Under the pieces are notes generated by a model, which made no database searches, was not told the DNA's origin, and saw only the letters and a list, made by a program, of their open reading frames with translations. Made by a program: the position numbers and the translations under genes. Of a DNA stretch of 64,000 nt, positions 36,189-50,600 are shown piece after piece. The first letter of the stretch is position 1; each line of letters begins with the position of its first letter. Origin of the DNA: Escarpia spicata (Eukaryota > Annelida > Polychaeta > Sabellida > Siboglinidae). The stretch lies in contig CAXEFP010000012.1 in assembly GCA_963995525.1 (NCBI GenBank), positions 1,176,201-1,240,200 of the forward strand, given 5' to 3'.

Positions 36189-39100
36189 TGATATCAATCT
36201 AGCCTTCGTGAAGATTTGTAACATGCATAACATCTATTTGGGGTAAGACCACATTAAAGATCCTTCCGCCGAAAAAAGTGCACTACAAATACCGTTTTGC
36301 TGCGATATGCATTAATTTTTTTCGAACACTTTGATATGGGACATGTTTGTCTCGTGAGTACTGAATGTACTGCTGCTTTAGACAAGAAAAAACTTCAAAT
36401 GGGGATGAGTTTTCATACCTATAACTTACGTAATATGTTCTTGTAACTTACGTGACGGGGATAAAACGGTAACATGCACTCCCATTTGGGGTTAATCTAG
36501 TTATGTGTGTAGCTTGATATCAATCTAGCCTTCGTGAAGATTTGTAACATGCAAAACATCTATTTGGGGTAAGACCACATTAAGGATCCTTCCGCCGAAA
36601 AAAGTGCACTACAAATACCGTTTTGCTGTGATATGCATTAATTTTTTTCGAACATTTTGACATGGGACATGTTTGTCTCGTGAGTACTGAATATACTGCT
36701 GCTTTAGATAAGAAAAAACTTCAAATGGGGATTAGTTTTCACACCTATAACTTACGTAATATGTTCTTGTAACTTACGTGACGGAGATAGAACGGTAACA
36801 TGCATTCCCATTTGTGATTAATCTAGTTATGTGTGTAGCTTGATATCAATCTAGCCTTCGTGAAGATTTGTAACATGCATAACATCTATTTGGGGTAAGA
36901 CCACATTAAAGATCCTTCCGCCGAAAAAAGTGCACTACAAATACCGTTTTGCTGTGATATGCATTAATTTTTTTCGAACACTTTGATATGGGACATGTTT
37001 GTCTCGTGAGTACTGAAGGTACTGCTGCTTTAGACAAGAAAAAACTTCAAATGGGGATGAGTTTTCATACCTATAACTTACGTAATATGTTCTTGTAACT
37101 TACGTGACGGGGATAAAACGGTAACATGCATTCCCATTTGGGGTTAATCTAGTTATGTGTGTAGCTTGATATCAATCTAGCCTTCGTGAAGATTTGTAAC
37201 ATGCAAAACATCTATTTGGGGTAAGACCACATTAAGGATCCTTCCGCCGAAAAAAGTGCACTACAAATACCGTTTTGCTGTGATATGCATTAATTTGTTT
37301 CGAACATTTTGACATGGGACATGTTTGTCTCGTGAGTACTGAATGTACTGCTGCCTGTAGACAAGATAAAACATCAAATGGGGATGAGTTTTCACACCTA
37401 TAACTTACGTAATATGTTCTTGTAACTTACGTGACGGGGATAAAACGGTAACATGCATTCCCATTTGGGGTTAATCTAGTTATGTGTGTAGCTTGATATC
37501 AATCTAGCCTTCGTGAAGATTTGTAACATGCAAATCATCTATTTGGGATAAGACCACATTAAGGATCCTTCCGCCGAAAAAAGTGCACTACAAATACCGT
37601 TTTGCTGTGATATGCATTAATTTTTTTCGAACACTTTGACATGGGACATGTTTGTCTCGTGAGTACTGAATGTACTGCTGGTTTAGAAAAGAAAAAACTT
37701 CAAATGGGGATTAGTTTTCACACCTATAACTTACGTAATATGTTCTTGTAACTTACGTGACGGAGATAGAACGGTAACATGCATTCCCATTTGTGATTAA
37801 TCTAGTTATGTGTGTAGCTTGATATCAATCTAGCCTTCGTGAAGATTTGTAACATGCAAAACATCTATTTGGGGTAAGACCACATTAAAGATCCTTCCGC
37901 CGAAAAAAGTGCACTACAAATACCGTTTTGCTGTGATATGCATTAATTTTTTTCGAACACTTTGATATGGGACATGTTTGTCTCGTGAGTACTGAAGGTA
38001 CTGCTGCTTTAGACAAGAAAAAACTTCAAATGGGGATGAGTTTTCATACCTATAACTTACGTAATATGTTCTTGTAACTTACGTGACGGGGATAAAACGG
38101 TAACATGCATTCCCATTTGGGGTTAATCTAGTTATGTGTGTAGCTTGATATCAATCTAGCCTTCGTGAAGATTTGTAACATGCAAAACATCTATTTGGGG
38201 TAAGACCACATTAAGGATCCTTCCGCCGAAAAAAGTGCACTACAAATACCGTTTTGCTGTGATATGCATTAATTTTTTTCGAACATTTTGACATGGGACA
38301 TGTTTGTCTCGTGAGTACTGAATGTACTGCTGCTTTAGACAAGATAAAACATCAAATGGGGATGAGTTTTCACACCTATAACTTACGTAATATGTTCTTG
38401 TAACTTACGTGACGGGGATAAAACGGTAACATGCATTCCCATTTGGGGTTAATCTAGTTATGTGTGTAGCTTGATATCAATCTAGCCTTCGTGAAGATTT
38501 GTAACATGCAAAACATCTATTTGGAGTAAGACCACATTAAGGATCCTTCCGCCGAAAAAAGTGCACTACAAATACCGTTTTGCTGTAATATGCATAAATT
38601 TTTTTCGAAAATTTTGACATGGGACATGTTTGTCTCGTGAGTACTGAATGTACTGCTGCTTTAGACAAGATAAAACATCAAATGGGGATGAGTTTTCACA
38701 CCTATAACTTACGTAATATGTTCTTGTAACTTACGTGACGGGGATAAAACGGTAACATGCATTCCCATTTGGGGTTAATCTAGTTATGTGTGTAGCTTGA
38801 TATCAATCTAGCCTTCGTGAAGATTTGTAACATGCAAAACATATATTTGGGGTAAGCCCACATTAAGGATCCTTCCGCCGAAAAAAGTGCACTACAAATA
38901 CCGTTTTGCTGTGATATGCATTAATTTTTTTCGAACACTTTGATATGGGACATGTTTGTCTCGTGAGTACTGAAGGTACTGCTGCTTTAAACAAGAAAAA
39001 ACTTCAAATGGGGATGAGTTTTCACACCTATAACTTACGTAATATGTTCTTGTAACTTACGTGACGGGGATAAAACGGTAACATGCATTCCCATTTGGGG

Positions 39101-39448
39101 TTAATCTAGTTATGTGTGTAGCTTGATATCAATCTAGCCTTCGTGAAGATTTGTAACATGCAAATCACCTATTTGGGATAAGACCACATTAAGGATCCTT
39201 CCGCCGAAAAAAGTGCACTACAAATACCGTTTGCTGTGATATGCATTAATTTTTTTCGAACACTTTGACATGGGACATGTTTGTCTCGTGAGTACTGAAT
39301 GTACTGCTGCTTTAGATAAGAAAAAACTTCAAATGGGGATTAGTTTTCACACCTATAACTTACGTAATATGTTCTTGTAACTTACGTGACGGAGATAGAA
39401 CGGTAACATGCATTCCCATTTGTGATTAATCTAGTTATGTGTGTAGCT
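36189..39448. repeat. 10-unit higher-order repeat, copy 2 (m112-m121, 3,260 bp)
   Basis: It repeats m102-m111. Differences seen are a TAACATC left part and GAATGTAC in m112, TGTAATATGCATAAAT in m119, CTTTAAACAAG in m120, and loss of one T in CCGTTTTGCTG in m121, making that unit 325 bp. It lies inside the 28-unit block, so a further copy of this stretch is at 45317-48576. Confidence 0.83.
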
Positions 39449-41077
39449 TGATATCAATCTAGCCTTCGTGAAGATTTGTAACATGCAAAACATCTATTTG
39501 GGGTAAGACCACATTAAAGATCCTTCCGCCGAAAAAAGTGCACTACAAATACCGTTTTGCTGTGATATGCATTAATTTTTTTCGAACACTTTGATATGGG
39601 ACATGTTTGTCTCGTGAGTACTGAAGGTACTGCTGCTTTAGACAAGAAAAAACTTCAAATGGGGATGAGTTTTCATACCTATAACTTACGTAATATGTTC
39701 TTGTAACTTACGTGACGGGGATAAAACGGTAACATGCATTCCCATTTGGGGTTAATCTAGTTATGTGTGTAGCTTGATATCAATCTAGCCTTCGTGAAGA
39801 TTTGTAACATGCAAAACATCTATTTGGGGTAAGACCACATTAAGGATCCTTCCGCCGAAAAAAGTGCACTACAAATACCGTTTTGCTGTGATATGCATTA
39901 ATTTTTTTCGAACATTTTGACATGGGACATGTTTGTCTCGTGAGTACTGAATGTACTGCTGCTTTAGACAAGATAAAACATCAAATGGGGATGAGTTTTC
40001 ACACCTATAACTTACGTAATATGTTCTTGTAACTTACGTGACGGGGATAAAACGGTAACATGCATTCCCATTTGGGGTTAATCTAGTTATGTGTGTAGCT
40101 TGATATCAATCTAGCCTTCGTGAAGATTTGTAACATGAAAAACATCTATTTGGAGTAAGACCACATTAAGGATCCTTCCGCCGAAAAAAGTGCACTACAA
40201 ATACCGTTTTGCTGTGATATGCATTAATTTTTTTCGAAAATTTTGACATGGGACATGTTTGTCTCGTGAGTACTGAATGTACTGCTGCTTTAGACAAGAT
40301 AAAACATCAAATGGGGATGAGTTTTCACACCTATAACTTACGTAATATGTTCTTGTAACTTACGTGACGGGGATAAAACGGTAACATGCATTCCCATTTG
40401 GGGTTAATCTAGTTATGTGTGTAACTTGATATCAATCTAGCCTTCGTGAAGATTTGTAACATGCAAAACATATATTTGGGGTAAGCCCACATTAAGGATC
40501 CTTCCGCCGAAAAAAGTGCACTACAAATACCGTTTTGCTGTGATATGCATTAATTTTTTTCGAACACTTTGATATGGGACATGTTTGTCTCGTGAGTACT
40601 GAAGGTACTGCTGCTTTAGACAAGAAAAAACTTCAAATGGGGATGAGTTTTCACACCTATAACTTACGTAATATGTTCTTGTAACTTACGTGACGGGGAT
40701 AAAACGGTAACATGCATTCCCATTTGGGGTTAATCTAGTTATGTGTGTAGCTTGATATCAATCTAGCCTTCGTGAAGATTTGTAACATGCAAATCACCTA
40801 TTTGGGATAAGACCACATTAAGGATCCTTCCGCCGAAAAAAGTGCACTACAAATACCGTTTGCTGTGATATGCATTAATTTTTTTCGAACACTTTGACAT
40901 GGGACATGTTTGTCTCGTGAGTACTGAATGTACTGCTGCTTTAGATAAGAAAAAACTTCAAATGGGGATTAGTTTTCACACCTATAACTTACGTAATATG
41001 TTCTTGTAACTTACGTGACGGAGATAGAACGGTAACATGCATTCCCATTTGTGATTAATCTAGTTATGTGTGTAGCT
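37820..41077. repeat. 5-unit higher-order repeat, two copies of 1,629 bp (m117-m121, m122-m126)
   Basis: Copies are 37820-39448 and 39449-41077. Order: R with TTAAAGATCC and CATACC; P with TTAAGGATCC; P with TTGGAGTAAG and CGAAAATTTT; R with ATATATTTGG and AAGCCCAC; Q with AAATCACC and the one-base-short CCGTTTGCTG. The second copy has ATGAAAAAC in its third unit and GTGTAACTTGAT at the end of it. The pair recurs at 46948-50205 inside the second 28-unit block. Confidence 0.85.
39124..39448. repeat. 325-bp Q unit with CCGTTTGCTG (first of four)
   Basis: One T is missing from CCGTTTTGCTG near unit position 107. The same loss is in the units starting at 40753, 48252 and 49881, all AAATCACC Q units. 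Related AAATCACC units at 35863 and 44991 keep four T. The loss arose once and was copied by the 5-unit and then the 28-unit duplication. Confidence 0.9.
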
Positions 41078-44000
41078 TGATATCAATCTAGCCTTCGTGA
41101 AGATTTGTAACATGCATAACATCTATTTGGGGTAAGACCACATTAAAGATCCTTCCGCCGAAAAAAGTGCACTACAAATACCGTTTTGCTGTGATATGCA
41201 TTAATTTTTTTCGAACACTTTGATATGGGACATGTTTGTCTCGTGAGTACTGAAGGTACTGCTGCTTTAGACAAGAAAAAACTTCAAATGGGGATGAGTT
41301 TTCATATCTATAACTTACGTAATATGTTCTTGTAACTTACGTGACGGGGATAAAACGGTAACATGCATTCCCATTTGGGGTTAATCTAGTTATGTGTGTA
41401 GCTTGATATCAATCTAGCCTTCGTGAAGATTTGTAACATGCAAAACATCTATTTGGGGTAAGACCACATTAAAGATCCTTCCGCCGAAAAAAGTGCACTA
41501 CAAATACCGTTTTGCTGTGATATGCATTAATTTTTTTCGAACACTTTGATATGGGACATGTTTGTCTCGTGAGTTCTGAAGGTACTGCTGCTTTAGACAA
41601 GAAAAAACTTCAAATGGGGATGAGTTTTCATACCTGTAACTTACGTAATATGTTCTTGTAACTTACGTGACGGGGATAAAACGGTAACATGCATTCCCAT
41701 TTGGGGTTAATCTAGTTATGTGTGTAGCTTGATATCAATCTAGCCTTCGTGAAGATTTGTAACATGCAAAACATCTATTTGGGGTAAGACCACATTAAGG
41801 ATCCTTCCGCCGAAAAAAGTGCACTACAAATACCGTTTTGCTGTGATATGCATTAATTTTTTTCGAACATTTTGACATGGGACATGTTTGTCTCGTGAGT
41901 ACTGAATATACTGCTGCTTTAGATAAGAAAAAACTTCAAATGGGGATTAGTTTTCACACCTATAACTTACGTAATATGTTCTTGTAACTTACGTGACGGA
42001 GATAGAACGGTAACATGCATTCCCATTTGTGATTAATCTAGTTATGTGTGTAGCTTGATATCAATCTAGCCTTCGTGAAGATTTGTAACATGCATAACAT
42101 CTATTTGGGGTAAGACCACATTAAAGATCCTTCCGCCGAAAAAAGTGCACTACAAATACCGTTTTGCTGTGATATGCATTAATTTTTTTCGAACACTTTG
42201 ATATGGGACATGTTTGTCTCGTGAGTACTGAAGGTACTGCTGCTTTAGACAAGAAAAAACTTCAAATGGGGATGAGTTTTCATACCTATAACTTACGTAA
42301 TATGTTCTTGTAACTTACGTGACGGGAATAAAACGGTAACATGCATTCCCATTTGGGGTTAATCTAGTTATGTGTGTAGCTTGATATCAATCTAGCCTTC
42401 GTGAAGATTTGTAACATGCAAAACATCTATTTGGGGTAAGACCACATTAAGGATCCTTCCGCCGAAAAAAGTGCACTACAAATACCGTTTTGCTGTGATA
42501 TGCATTAATTTGTTTCGAACATTTTGACATGGGACATGTTTGTCTCGTGAGTACTGAATGTACTGCTGCCTGTAGACAAGATAAAACATCAAATGGGGAT
42601 GAGTTTTCACACCTATAACTTACGTAATATGTTCTTGTAACTTACGTGACGGGGATAAAACGGTAACATGCATTCCCATTTGGGGTTAATCTAGTTATGT
42701 GTGTAGCTTGATATCAATCTAGCCTTCATGAAGATTTGTAACATGCAAAACATCTATTTGGAGTAAGACCACATTAAGGATCCTTCCGCCGAAAAAAGTG
42801 CACTACAAATACCGTTTTGCTGTGATATGCATTAATTTTTTTCGAAAATTTTGACATGGGACATGTTTGTCTCGTGAGTACTGAATGTACTGCTGCTTTA
42901 GACAAGATAAAACATCAAATGGGGATGAGTTTTCACACCTATAACTTACGTAATATGTTCTTGTAACTTACGTGACGGGGATAAAACGGTAACATGCATT
43001 CCCATTTGGGGTTAATCTAGTTATGTGTGTAGCTTGATATCAATCTAGCCTTCGTGAAGATTTGTAACATGCAAAACATATATTTGGGGTAAGCCCACAT
43101 TAAGGATCCTTCCGCCGAAAAAAGTGCACTACAAATACCGTTTTGCTGTGATATGCATTAATTTATTTCGAACACTTTGATATGGGACATGTTTGTCTCG
43201 TGAGTACTGAAGGTACTGCTGCTTTAGACAAGAAAAAACTTCAAATGGGGATGAGTTTTCACACCTATAACTTACGTAATATGTTCTTGTAACTTACGTG
43301 ACGGGGATAAAACGGTAACATGCATTCCCATTTGGGGTTAATCTAGTTATGTGTGTAGCTTGATATCAATCTAGCCTTCGTGAAGATTTGTAACATGCAA
43401 AACATCTATTTGGGGTAAGACCACATTAAGGATCCTTCCGCCGAAAAAAGTGCACTACAAATACCGTTTTGCTGTGATATGCATTAATTTTTTTCGAACA
43501 TTTTGACATGGGACATGTTTGTCTCGTGAGTACTGAATATACTGCTGCTTTAGATAAGAAAAAACTTCAAATGGGGATTAGTTTTCACACCTATAACTTA
43601 CGTAATATGTTCTTGTAACTTACGTGAAGGAGATAGAACGGTAACATGCATTCCCATTTGTGATTAATCTAGTTATGTGTGTAGCTTGATATCAATCTAG
43701 CCTTCGTGAAGATTTGTAACATGCATAACATCTATTTGGGGTAAGACCACATTAAAGATCCTTCCGCCGAAAAAAGTGCACTACAAATACCGTTTTGCTG
43801 TGATATGCATTAATTTTTTTCGAACACTTTGATATGGGACATGTTTGTCTCGTGAGTACTGAAGGTACTGCTGCTTTAGACAAGAAAAAACTTCAAATGG
43901 GGATGAGTTTTCATACCTATAACTTACGTAATATGTTCTTGTAACTTACGTGACGGGGATAAAACGGTAACATGCATTCCCATTTGGGGTTAATCTAGTT

Positions 44001-44664
44001 ATGTGTGTAGCTTGATATCAATCTAGCCTTCGTGAAGATTTGTAACATGCAAAACATCTATTTGGGGTAAGACCACATTAAGGATCCTTCCGCCGAAAAA
44101 AGTGCACTACAAATACCGTTTTGCTGTGATATGCATTAATTTTTTTCGAAAATTTTGACATGGGACATGTTTGTCTCGTGAGTACTGAATGTACTGCTGC
44201 TTTAGACAAGATAAAACATCAAATGGGGATGAGTTTTCACACCTATAACTTACGTAATATGTTCTTGTAACTTACGTGACGGGGATAAAACGGTAACATG
44301 CATTCCCATTTGGGGTTAATCTAGTTATGTGTGTAGCTTGATATCAATCTAGCCTTCGTGAAGATTTGTAACATGCAAAACATATATTTGGGGTAAGCCC
44401 ACATTAAGGATCCTTCCGCCGAAAAAAGTGCACTACAAATACCGTTTTGCTGTGATATGCATTAATTTTTTTCGAACACTTTGATATGGGACATGTTTGT
44501 CTCGTGAGTACTGAAGGTACTGCTGCTTTAGACAAGAAAAAACTTCAAATGGGGATGAGTTTTCACACCTATAACTTACGTAATATGTTCTTGTAACTTA
44601 CGTGACGGGGATAAAACGGTAACATGCATTCCCATTTGGGGTTAATCTAGTTATGTGTGTAGCT

Positions 44665-47600
44665 TGATATCAATCTAGCCTTCGTGAAGATTTGTAACAT
44701 GCAAAACATATATTTGGGGTAAGCCCACATTAAGGATCCTTCCGCCGAAAAAAGTGCACTACAAATACCGTTTTGCTGTGATATGCATTAATTTTTTTCG
44801 AACACTTTGATATGGGACATGTTTGTCTCGTGAGTACTGAAGGTACTGCTGCTTTAGACAAGAAAAAACTTCAAATGGGGATGAGTTTTCACACCTATAA
44901 CTTACGTAATATGTTCTTGTAACTTACGTGACGGGGATAAAACGGTAACATGCATTCCCATTTGGGGTTAATCTAGTTATGTGTGTAGCTTGATATCAAT
45001 CTAGCCTTCGTGAAGATTTGTAACATGCAAATCACCTATTTGGGATAAGACCACATTAAGGATCCTTCCGCCGAAAAAAGTGCACTACAAATACCGTTTT
45101 GCTGTGATATGCATTAATTTTTTTCGAACACTTTGACATGGGACATGTTTGTCTCGTGAGTACTGAATGTACTGCTGCTTTAGATAAGAAAAAACTTCAA
45201 ATGGGGATTAGTTTTCACACCTATAACTTACGTAATATGTTCTTGTAACTTACGTGACGGAGATAGAACGGTAACATGCATTCCCATTTGTGATTAATCT
45301 AGTTATGTGTGTAGCTTGATATCAATCTAGCCTTCGTGAAGATTTGTAACATGCATAACATCTATTTGGGGTAAGACCACATTAAAGATCCTTCCGCCGA
45401 AAAAAGTGCACTACAAATACCGTTTTGCTGCGATATGCATTAATTTTTTTCGAACACTTTGATATGGGACATGTTTGTCTCGTGAGTACTGAATGTACTG
45501 CTGCTTTAGACAAGAAAAAACTTCAAATGGGGATGAGTTTTCATACCTATAACTTACGTAATATGTTCTTGTAACTTACGTGACGGGGATAAAACGGTAA
45601 CATGCACTCCCATTTGGGGTTAATCTAGTTATGTGTGTAGCTTGATATCAATCTAGCCTTCGTGAAGATTTGTAACATGCAAAACATCTATTTGGGGTAA
45701 GACCACATTAAGGATCCTTCCGCCGAAAAAAGTGCACTACAAATACCGTTTTGCTGTGATATGCATTAATTTTTTTCGAACATTTTGACATGGGACATGT
45801 TTGTCTCGTGAGTACTGAATATACTGCTGCTTTAGATAAGAAAAAACTTCAAATGGGGATTAGTTTTCACACCTATAACTTACGTAATATGTTCTTGTAA
45901 CTTACGTGACGGAGATAGAACGGTAACATGCATTCCCATTTGTGATTAATCTAGTTATGTGTGTAGCTTGATATCAATCTAGCCTTCGTGAAGATTTGTA
46001 ACATGCATAACATCTATTTGGGGTAAGACCACATTAAAGATCCTTCCGCCGAAAAAAGTGCACTACAAATACCGTTTTGCTGTGATATGCATTAATTTTT
46101 TTCGAACACTTTGATATGGGACATGTTTGTCTCGTGAGTACTGAAGGTACTGCTGCTTTAGACAAGAAAAAACTTCAAATGGGGATGAGTTTTCATACCT
46201 ATAACTTACGTAATATGTTCTTGTAACTTACGTGACGGGGATAAAACGGTAACATGCATTCCCATTTGGGGTTAATCTAGTTATGTGTGTAGCTTGATAT
46301 CAATCTAGCCTTCGTGAAGATTTGTAACATGCAAAACATCTATTTGGGGTAAGACCACATTAAGGATCCTTCCGCCGAAAAAAGTGCACTACAAATACCG
46401 TTTTGCTGTGATATGCATTAATTTGTTTCGAACATTTTGACATGGGACATGTTTGTCTCGTGAGTACTGAATGTACTGCTGCCTGTAGACAAGATAAAAC
46501 ATCAAATGGGGATGAGTTTTCACACCTATAACTTACGTAATATGTTCTTGTAACTTACGTGACGGGGATAAAACGGTAACATGCATTCCCATTTGGGGTT
46601 AATCTAGTTATGTGTGTAGCTTGATATCAATCTAGCCTTCGTGAAGATTTGTAACATGCAAATCATCTATTTGGGATAAGACCACATTAAGGATCCTTCC
46701 GCCGAAAAAAGTGCACTACAAATACCGTTTTGCTGTGATATGCATTAATTTTTTTCGAACACTTTGACATGGGACATGTTTGTCTCGTGAGTACTGAATG
46801 TACTGCTGGTTTAGAAAAGAAAAAACTTCAAATGGGGATTAGTTTTCACACCTATAACTTACGTAATATGTTCTTGTAACTTACGTGACGGAGATAGAAC
46901 GGTAACATGCATTCCCATTTGTGATTAATCTAGTTATGTGTGTAGCTTGATATCAATCTAGCCTTCGTGAAGATTTGTAACATGCAAAACATCTATTTGG
47001 GGTAAGACCACATTAAAGATCCTTCCGCCGAAAAAAGTGCACTACAAATACCGTTTTGCTGTGATATGCATTAATTTTTTTCGAACACTTTGATATGGGA
47101 CATGTTTGTCTCGTGAGTACTGAAGGTACTGCTGCTTTAGACAAGAAAAAACTTCAAATGGGGATGAGTTTTCATACCTATAACTTACGTAATATGTTCT
47201 TGTAACTTACGTGACGGGGATAAAACGGTAACATGCATTCCCATTTGGGGTTAATCTAGTTATGTGTGTAGCTTGATATCAATCTAGCCTTCGTGAAGAT
47301 TTGTAACATGCAAAACATCTATTTGGGGTAAGACCACATTAAGGATCCTTCCGCCGAAAAAAGTGCACTACAAATACCGTTTTGCTGTGATATGCATTAA
47401 TTTTTTTCGAACATTTTGACATGGGACATGTTTGTCTCGTGAGTACTGAATGTACTGCTGCTTTAGACAAGATAAAACATCAAATGGGGATGAGTTTTCA
47501 CACCTATAACTTACGTAATATGTTCTTGTAACTTACGTGACGGGGATAAAACGGTAACATGCATTCCCATTTGGGGTTAATCTAGTTATGTGTGTAGCTT

Positions 47601-50600
47601 GATATCAATCTAGCCTTCGTGAAGATTTGTAACATGCAAAACATCTATTTGGAGTAAGACCACATTAAGGATCCTTCCGCCGAAAAAAGTGCACTACAAA
47701 TACCGTTTTGCTGTGATATGCATAAATTTTTTTCGAAAATTTTGACATGGGACATGTTTGTCTCGTGAGTACTGAATGTACTGCTGCTTTAGACAAGATA
47801 AAACATCAAATGGGGATGAGTTTTCACACCTATAACTTACGTAATATGTTCTTGTAACTTACGTGACGGGGATAAAACGGTAACATGCATTCCCATTTGG
47901 GGTTAATCTAGTTATGTGTGTAGCTTGATATCAATCTAGCCTTCGTGAAGATTTGTAACATGCAAAACATATATTTGGGGTAAGCCCACATTAAGGATCC
48001 TTCCGCCGAAAAAAGTGCACTACAAATACCGTTTTGCTGTGATATGCATTAATTTTTTTCGAACACTTTGATATGGGACATGTTTGTCTCGTGAGTACTG
48101 AAGGTACTGCTGCTTTAAACAAGAAAAAACTTCAAATGGGGATGAGTTTTCACACCTATAACTTACGTAATATGTTCTTGTAACTTACGTGACGGGGATA
48201 AAACGGTAACATGCATTCCCATTTGGGGTTAATCTAGTTATGTGTGTAGCTTGATATCAATCTAGCCTTCGTGAAGATTTGTAACATGCAAATCACCTAT
48301 TTGGGATAAGACCACATTAAGGATCCTTCCGCCGAAAAAAGTGCACTACAAATACCGTTTGCTGTGATATGCATTAATTTTTTTCGAACACTTTGACATG
48401 GGACATGTTTGTCTCGTGAGTACTGAATGTACTGCTGCTTTAGATAAGAAAAAACTTCAAATGGGGATTAGTTTTCACACCTATAACTTACGTAATATGT
48501 TCTTGTAACTTACGTGACGGAGATAGAACGGTAACATGCATTCCCATTTGTGATTAATCTAGTTATGTGTGTAGCTTGATATCAATCTAGCCTTCGTGAA
48601 GATTTGTAACATGCAAAACATCTATTTGGGGTAAGACCACATTAAAGATCCTTCCGCCGAAAAAAGTGCACTACAAATACCGTTTTGCTGTGATATGCAT
48701 TAATTTTTTTCGAACACTTTGATATGGGACATGTTTGTCTCGTGAGTACTGAAGGTACTGCTGCTTTAGACAAGAAAAAACTTCAAATGGGGATGAGTTT
48801 TCATACCTATAACTTACGTAATATGTTCTTGTAACTTACGTGACGGGGATAAAACGGTAACATGCATTCCCATTTGGGGTTAATCTAGTTATGTGTGTAG
48901 CTTGATATCAATCTAGCCTTCGTGAAGATTTGTAACATGCAAAACATCTATTTGGGGTAAGACCACATTAAGGATCCTTCCGCCGAAAAAAGTGCACTAC
49001 AAATACCGTTTTGCTGTGATATGCATTAATTTTTTTCGAACATTTTGACATGGGACATGTTTGTCTCGTGAGTACTGAATGTACTGCTGCTTTAGACAAG
49101 ATAAAACATCAAATGGGGATGAGTTTTCACACCTATAACTTACGTAATATGTTCTTGTAACTTACGTGACGGGGATAAAACGGTAACATGCATTCCCATT
49201 TGGGGTTAATCTAGTTATGTGTGTAGCTTGATATCAATCTAGCCTTCGTGAAGATTTGTAACATGAAAAACATCTATTTGGAGTAAGACCACATTAAGGA
49301 TCCTTCCGCCGAAAAAAGTGCACTACAAATACCGTTTTGCTGTGATATGCATTAATTTTTTTCGAAAATTTTGACATGGGACATGTTTGTCTCGTGAGTA
49401 CTGAATGTACTGCTGCTTTAGACAAGATAAAACATCAAATGGGGATGAGTTTTCACACCTATAACTTACGTAATATGTTCTTGTAACTTACGTGACGGGG
49501 ATAAAACGGTAACATGCATTCCCATTTGGGGTTAATCTAGTTATGTGTGTAACTTGATATCAATCTAGCCTTCGTGAAGATTTGTAACATGCAAAACATA
49601 TATTTGGGGTAAGCCCACATTAAGGATCCTTCCGCCGAAAAAAGTGCACTACAAATACCGTTTTGCTGTGATATGCATTAATTTTTTTCGAACACTTTGA
49701 TATGGGACATGTTTGTCTCGTGAGTACTGAAGGTACTGCTGCTTTAGACAAGAAAAAACTTCAAATGGGGATGAGTTTTCACACCTATAACTTACGTAAT
49801 ATGTTCTTGTAACTTACGTGACGGGGATAAAACGGTAACATGCATTCCCATTTGGGGTTAATCTAGTTATGTGTGTAGCTTGATATCAATCTAGCCTTCG
49901 TGAAGATTTGTAACATGCAAATCACCTATTTGGGATAAGACCACATTAAGGATCCTTCCGCCGAAAAAAGTGCACTACAAATACCGTTTGCTGTGATATG
50001 CATTAATTTTTTTCGAACACTTTGACATGGGACATGTTTGTCTCGTGAGTACTGAATGTACTGCTGCTTTAGATAAGAAAAAACTTCAAATGGGGATTAG
50101 TTTTCACACCTATAACTTACGTAATATGTTCTTGTAACTTACGTGACGGAGATAGAACGGTAACATGCATTCCCATTTGTGATTAATCTAGTTATGTGTG
50201 TAGCTTGATATCAATCTAGCCTTCGTGAAGATTTGTAACATGCATAACATCTATTTGGGGTAAGACCACATTAAAGATCCTTCCGCCGAAAAAAGTGCAC
50301 TACAAATACCGTTTTGCTGTGATATGCATTAATTTTTTTCGAACACTTTGATATGGGACATGTTTGTCTCGTGAGTACTGAAGGTACTGCTGCTTTAGAC
50401 AAGAAAAAACTTCAAATGGGGATGAGTTTTCATATCTATAACTTACGTAATATGTTCTTGTAACTTACGTGACGGGGATAAAACGGTAACATGCATTCCC
50501 ATTTGGGGTTAATCTAGTTATGTGTGTAGCTTGATATCAATCTAGCCTTCGTGAAGATTTGTAACATGCAAAACATCTATTTGGGGTAAGACCACATTAA

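Larger units (their letters stand above)
35537..44664. repeat. 28-unit block, copy 1 (m110-m137, 9,128 bp)
   Basis: It runs from the ATATATTTGG/AAGCCCAC R unit m110 to m137. Rare markers in order are TGCGATATG (m112), GCCTGTAG (m115), GGTTTAGAAAAG (m116), GCATAAAT (m119), CTTTAAAC (m120), CCGTTTGC (m121, m126), ATGAAAAAC (m124), CATATCTAT (m127), GAGTTCTG and CCTGTAAC (m128), GACGGGAATAA (m130), CTTCATG (m132), TTTATTTCG (m133) and GTGAAGGAG (m134). Two +1 and two -1 units cancel, so the block is exactly 28 x 326 bp. The next 9,128 bp repeat every marker. Confidence 0.92.
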
